Positions 60,289 to 64,000 of a stretch of DNA of 64,000 nt are shown here, piece after piece (positions within the stretch are counted from its first letter, which is position 1; each line of letters starts with the position of its first letter). The notes beneath the pieces are model-generated. The model was given only the letters and a program-made list of their open reading frames with translations. It did no database searches and had not been told where the DNA came from. The stretch covers positions 186,001 through 250,000 of the forward strand of contig NZ_JAHKRS010000001.1 of NCBI RefSeq assembly GCF_018863235.1, read 5' to 3'. The translations under genes were made by a program, and so were the position numbers. This stretch comes from Pseudomaricurvus albidus (GTDB lineage Bacteria > Pseudomonadota > Gammaproteobacteria > Pseudomonadales > Cellvibrionaceae).

Positions 60289-62529
60289 TCAATTCCAGTT
60301 ATAGTTAAGGCTAACACCGTAGGTGCGCGGCATGCCGTAGGCAAAAATGTAGTTACCGTCACCCTCCTGATCAAAGGCTTCCACCACATACTCTTTGTTG
60401 CTCAGGTTCTTGCCCCACAGCGACAAAGACCACTGGTCACTGTTCGGCGTCAGGATTACATTCGCATTCCACAAGGTGTAACTCTCGGAGGCCAGCTGAG
60501 GTTTATTGTCAGCGGTTTTAAACACGCTGTCCTGGTAATTAAAATCCGTCACCAGCGCCAGGCGATAATCCGGGGTCATGGACCATTCGTAGCGCACCAA
60601 ACCATTCACACTCAGCTCCGGAGCGTTAGCCAACTCCAATCCTTTGTACTCGTCGTCCTTGTTTTCCGTATCCAGGTAACCAACCCCCATTTTGATGTCA
60701 AACCCCGCCGCCGGTTTCCACCACAGATCCATATCCAGACCGGTAATTCTCGCCTCTTCAGCATTACTCAAACGCAAAACGGTCAGGGCATTGGTGACCT
60801 CGGTGGTGAACAGCTGCATGTCGGAATATTCGTAGGTGAAAACAGCAGCGTTCCATTGCAGGGTGCGATCCAGCAGGGACGCTTTAAAGCCCAATTCCAG
60901 CGCCAGCAGCTCTTCCGGTTTGTATGGCGCTAATTCGTCATCGGAACCGGCGTAGCCACCAGAGAAACCACCGGATTTGTAGCCCTTGCTGTAGCTGGCG
61001 TAAATCAGCCAGTCATCATTGGGGGTAAAGTCGATGGAAATTTTTCCGGACAGATCCCGGTCTTTAATGTCTGTGTCTGTGTAAGCGTATGCCACAACCC
61101 CATCGGTAGAGGGATTATCCAGAAACGGGCTAGCTCCTAACGGGTTGAGATCCCACGTACCACCTTCAAAGGATTTCTTTTCCTGTGTATGACGTAAACC
61201 GGTCGTCAACTTCCAGCTTTCTGCAAACTGCCACTCGGTGTGTACATATGCCGCCGCCGATGAGCCCTTCTGTTTCCAACGCACAAGCCAATCCGTGTCG
61301 TACCAGCCGGTACTGTTCAGGTATTGGTTTTGATCCGCAACAATATCGTCGGATGAGTAATAGAGACCGGCGATCCAGTTGAAACTCCCGGAAAAATCCG
61401 ACACCAGACGCAGTTCCTGTGACCAGAGTTCCAGCTCGTTGTCGTAATAGAGATCGAGCCCCACTGCAGCACTGCCATCGGCGTCCTCTTCCAGATAGCG
61501 TTCGTAGGACTCGTAACCGGTAATCGAAATCAGTGAGAGGTTTTCGAAATCTTTGCGGATATTGAGTACCGCACCCAGTGAGTCGGCTTCGATCACGGGC
61601 TCCATATTCCAGTCACCCGTGAATGGATCGCCGTCGTCATCGCTGTAACCGAGAACATCAGAACAGCTGGCGGGATCCCAGCTGCCGGCTTGCACCGCAT
61701 CACACAGCTCAAAGGACCATGGATCACTGGCGTCCAGCACACCTTGGGATGTCCAGGTGGTTTGCGCATCGGAACGGTCGCGACCACCGTGCAGACCGAA
61801 CAGAATGTCCAGATCATCGGACGGAGTCCAGGCCAGCTGGGCACGCCAGGCGACGGTATCAATCTGGCCGTAGTCGTCATTGCCTGTGGTACGGTTACTG
61901 ATGTGACCACCCTGACGCTGGGTGGTTGTGAAAGCAAAGCGACCGTTCAGGTTCTCTGCCAGATTGCCCCCTACAGCACCGGCAAGATCGAAAGTCTGGT
62001 AATTGCCGTAACCCACATCCACATAGGCCTCAAACTCTTCTGTTGGTTTGCGGCTGACAAAGCTGACTGCACCGCCTGTGGTGTTGCGTCCATAGAGGGT
62101 GCCCTGTGGCCCTTTCAGAACTTCAATACGTTCCATATCAAACAGCTGGAATCCGAGCATCGCCGGTGAACTGAGAAAGACTTCGTCAACATAAACACCG
62201 ACTGTAGGGCTGTTGTTGGGGTTAAAATCATTCAGCCCTACACCGCGAATGGTAATCACCGGATTGCCAGAACCGAGTGTGTTCTTCACATCCAGATTTG
62301 GGGTTTGTGCCCCGATCTGGGAGGGGTCACTCCAGTTAAGTTCGCGCAATTCATCGCCATTAAAGGCGGATACCGCGATGCCTACATCCTGCATACTTTG
62401 GGCCCGCTTCTGGGCGGTGACCACAATTTCCTCAATATGAAGATCTTTCGCCAAACTGACCTGCGGAATAGTAAACGCCACCGTCATAATCGCAGCGACC
62501 TCTTTTGCCAAGGGTTTTCTAAAGAACAT
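60289..62529 (-). CDS. TonB-dependent outer-membrane receptor
   Basis: The 746-aa precursor has a signal peptide ending near SLAKDLH, a TonB box-like EEIVVTAQKRAQ, a plug domain (about 35-160, IRGVGLNDFN and MERIEVLKGPQGTLYGRNTT) and a 22-strand type barrel ending in an aromatic-rich YNWN. ATG 62529 is chosen for GAGGAG seven bases upstream; an open frame extends 24 codons further without support. Downstream come the serine hydrolase and MFS genes on the same strand (gaps of 156 and 89 bp), and AraC is divergent. The ligand is unknown; it is not evidently a siderophore receptor. Confidence 0.92.
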   Translation of the reverse strand: MFFRKPLAKEVAAIMTVAFTIPQVSLAKDLHIEEIVVTAQKRAQSMQDVGIAVSAFNGDELRELNWSDPSQIGAQTPNLDVKNTLGSGNPVITIRGVGLNDFNPNNSPTVGVYVDEVFLSSPAMLGFQLFDMERIEVLKGPQGTLYGRNTTGGAVSFVSRKPTEEFEAYVDVGYGNYQTFDLAGAVGGNLAENLNGRFAFTTTQRQGGHISNRTTGNDDYGQIDTVAWRAQLAWTPSDDLDILFGLHGGRDRSDAQTTWTSQGVLDASDPWSFELCDAVQAGSWDPASCSDVLGYSDDDGDPFTGDWNMEPVIEADSLGAVLNIRKDFENLSLISITGYESYERYLEEDADGSAAVGLDLYYDNELELWSQELRLVSDFSGSFNWIAGLYYSSDDIVADQNQYLNSTGWYDTDWLVRWKQKGSSAAAYVHTEWQFAESWKLTTGLRHTQEKKSFEGGTWDLNPLGASPFLDNPSTDGVVAYAYTDTDIKDRDLSGKISIDFTPNDDWLIYASYSKGYKSGGFSGGYAGSDDELAPYKPEELLALELGFKASLLDRTLQWNAAVFTYEYSDMQLFTTEVTNALTVLRLSNAEEARITGLDMDLWWKPAAGFDIKMGVGYLDTENKDDEYKGLELANAPELSVNGLVRYEWSMTPDYRLALVTDFNYQDSVFKTADNKPQLASESYTLWNANVILTPNSDQWSLSLWGKNLSNKEYVVEAFDQEGDGNYIFAYGMPRTYGVSLNYNWN

Positions 62530-62652
62530 TTGCCGACTCCTCAAGTAACTTTTATTATCAGACTCCATTATTGAGGGACTTAAACACTGACGAAACGGCA
62601 TGAAATGCCAAAAGCTGTCACCTGATGTACCTAGAATTCGGCGATTTTATTG
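62530..62652. promoter_or_regulatory. Divergent TonB receptor / araC-type control region
   Basis: The 123-bp gap between the two starts contains the inverted repeat GGCAT-GAA-ATGCC (62597-62609), a candidate site for the AraC-type regulator. No clear -35/-10 pair was found. Confidence 0.4.
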
Positions 62653-63687
62653 ATGAACTCCTCTTACAAGGGCAATGCGGCACAGATTTCAGTGGCCTTT
62701 GCTCGGGTAATTTTCCGGTATTTACAACGACACGGGATTGACCCTAAGCCTCTGTTGGCAACTCATGGTCTGACAGAGGATCTGCTGCGACAAGACGATC
62801 AGCTAATCCCGATGACGGTATTTCTGGCGTTATTGAATCAAACCGCCTCGATGGCGAACGATCCTTTTCTCGGCCTGCACATTTACGAAGACATGGATTT
62901 CACCGATCTGGGGCTGCTGGGTTACGCCATGCTCAACGCCACAACACTCTCGGATTATTGGCAGGCGAGCATTCGTTATTACAATGTGTATCAGGGGGAG
63001 AGCGAGCAGAAACTGATTATCAAGGAGGACTGCGTAGAGTTCACCTATCGGATCACCGATACCAGCCTGCCTTATTGCCGACACGATTCCGAGATGAGTA
63101 TTCTGTTTGACATTATGTTTTTGCGGCAGTTACTGGGGGATGACTGGACTCCCCGAGCGGTTCACTTTCAACACCCGGCACCAAGCGAGACGGATGAGTA
63201 TCAGCGTGTCATTCAGGCTCCGGTGGTTTTTAATCAACCCACCAACAAGTTAATCGTCGAGCGCAGCCTGCTGGATTTTGCCATCACCAGTGCCGACCAG
63301 CGCCTGTTTAACGTTCTTAAAGCCAGTCTGGAAACCCTGCAATCCCGCCTGCACACCAAGTCCGATCTGGAACAAACCATCAAAGACCACATCGCACACA
63401 CCATTGCTGACGAAATTCCCAACGTCGAACAAACTGCCAAACAGCTGCACATGAGCGTTCGCACATTACAGCGCCGTCTGTCAGACGCCAACCTGACTTA
63501 CAGCGAACTGATTGATGAAACCCGGAAGATGCTGGCGGAACAATATCTGGAAGAAACCCGGTTGCCTCAAACCGAGATTGCCTCATTGTTAGGCTACTCT
63601 GGATCCAAGGCATTTTATCGGGCATTTACCCGCTGGCACGGAGTAACTCCCCAGGATTATCGCAAGACGTATGGAATGCAGAATTGA
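62653..63687 (+). CDS. AraC-family transcriptional regulator
   Basis: The 344-aa protein has an N-terminal ligand-binding domain of the arabinose-binding-like (OruR/ArgR-type) group (about 1-235). A C-terminal AraC helix-turn-helix pair follows (about 250-340), seen in TAKQLHMSVRTLQRRLSDAN and TEIASLLGYSGSKAFYRAFT. ATG 62653 is preferred to the TTG one codon earlier. It is divergent from the TonB receptor and most likely controls that operon; the effector is unknown. Confidence 0.9.
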   Translation: MNSSYKGNAAQISVAFARVIFRYLQRHGIDPKPLLATHGLTEDLLRQDDQLIPMTVFLALLNQTASMANDPFLGLHIYEDMDFTDLGLLGYAMLNATTLSDYWQASIRYYNVYQGESEQKLIIKEDCVEFTYRITDTSLPYCRHDSEMSILFDIMFLRQLLGDDWTPRAVHFQHPAPSETDEYQRVIQAPVVFNQPTNKLIVERSLLDFAITSADQRLFNVLKASLETLQSRLHTKSDLEQTIKDHIAHTIADEIPNVEQTAKQLHMSVRTLQRRLSDANLTYSELIDETRKMLAEQYLEETRLPQTEIASLLGYSGSKAFYRAFTRWHGVTPQDYRKTYGMQN

Positions 63688-63722
63688 GAACAGAACTGTT
63701 CAGTCTTCAAACATAGAAATCA

Positions 63723-64000
63723 TTAAGCCACTTTGTCCGCACCACGCAGCATCGCATCGATCAACTCACGAGCATCAAACTTGGTCAGAGCCTCATCCGC
63801 CCCCACCTGTTTGGCCTGCCCAACGCTGATCTCACTGGACAAGGATGTGTGAAGAATAATATAGGCCTGAGATAGTTGCGGATTATCACGAATCGCAAAG
63901 GCCAGTTCATAACCATCCAGCCCCGGCATCTCAATATCGCTGACCAGCACATCCACCGGATTACCCGCTGCCGCCTGCTCACACATGTAGTTGAGGCCAT
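63723..64000 (-). CDS. cheV: CheV-like chemotaxis receiver domain, 5' end missing
   Basis: This partial gene runs off the window end. The visible 92 or so residues are the C-terminal part of a receiver domain: VLVSDIEMPGLDGYELAFAI holds the phospho-acceptor Asp, and AYIILHTSLSSEI and VGADEALTKFDARELI follow. The match is closest to CheV, which has an N-terminal CheW-like domain (outside the window) and a receiver. The last codons are LRGADKVA. A stand-alone response regulator cannot be excluded. Confidence 0.75.
   Translation of the reverse strand, partial: GLNYMCEQAAAGNPVDVLVSDIEMPGLDGYELAFAIRDNPQLSQAYIILHTSLSSEISVGQAKQVGADEALTKFDARELIDAMLRGADKVA

Noticed and set aside
49482-63722. The accessory region as a prophage, island or CRISPR locus
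   Set aside because: I found no integrase, transposase, att-type repeat, tRNA or CRISPR repeat in it.

Overview
The window is a 64-kb chromosomal segment of a free-living gammaproteobacterium, G+C in the mid-50s by eye. Its gene order matches the Pseudomonas type in two blocks: hemE-gltD-gltB-damX-aroB-aroK-pilQPONM / ponA / maeB / rpmE / priA / ftsN-like / hslVU / DUF971, and typA ... thiI-glnA ... DUF4124-ntrB-ntrC. With the sulfatase, the TonB receptor and the many signalling proteins, this suggests a Pseudomonadales/Cellvibrionales-like, probably aquatic bacterium. That placement is inference; no rRNA gene or other taxonomic marker is present.

Layout. 1-2.4 kb: psd facing an HD-GYP-type gene that is broken by an in-frame amber codon. 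2.6-13.6 kb: heme (hemE), ammonium assimilation (gltBD), cell-division-linked damX and the shikimate genes aroB/aroK. 13.7-18.7 kb: the type IV pilus alignment operon pilMNOPQ, tightly overlapped, divergent from ponA. 18.8-29.4 kb: ponA, malic enzyme, rpmE, priA, an ftsN-like SPOR protein, hslVU and a DUF971 protein. 29.5-36.2 kb: an FAH-family hydrolase, serA, an orphan ABC ATPase, a two-gene membrane operon (PepSY protein) behind a promoter with a Fur-like box in its spacer, and a PstS-OmpA fusion. 36.4-42.5 kb: typA, a GGDEF-EAL protein and thiI. 42.5-48.3 kb: a nitrogen-control module in which glnA has a sigma-54 promoter and two upstream NtrC-type sites, and ntrBC lies just downstream. 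The 3' end of glnA and its terminator are duplicated. 48.2-64 kb: a more accessory region with a TPR/transglutaminase-like lipoprotein, a POT peptide transporter, a GFA-type zinc protein, an arylsulfatase, a tautomerase-like/cardiolipin synthase pair, an M20 amidohydrolase and a TonB receptor-serine hydrolase-MFS operon with a divergent AraC regulator. The window ends inside a cheV-like gene.

How the genes work together. GltBD, GlnA and NtrBC form the GS-GOGAT nitrogen circuit with its regulators. PilMNOPQ builds the type IV pilus alignment complex and secretin, and PonA and the SPOR proteins handle peptidoglycan. The Fur-box operon probably serves iron uptake. The TonB receptor, hydrolase, MFS and AraC set looks like an outer-membrane-to-cytoplasm uptake and processing system for an unidentified ester or amide.

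I see no clearly new defence, mobile or CRISPR system. The strongest unusual signals are the amber-split degenerate HD-GYP gene, the glnA tail/terminator duplication, the Fur box within a consensus promoter spacer, the PstS-OmpA fusion and the unassigned TonB-hydrolase-MFS-AraC locus.
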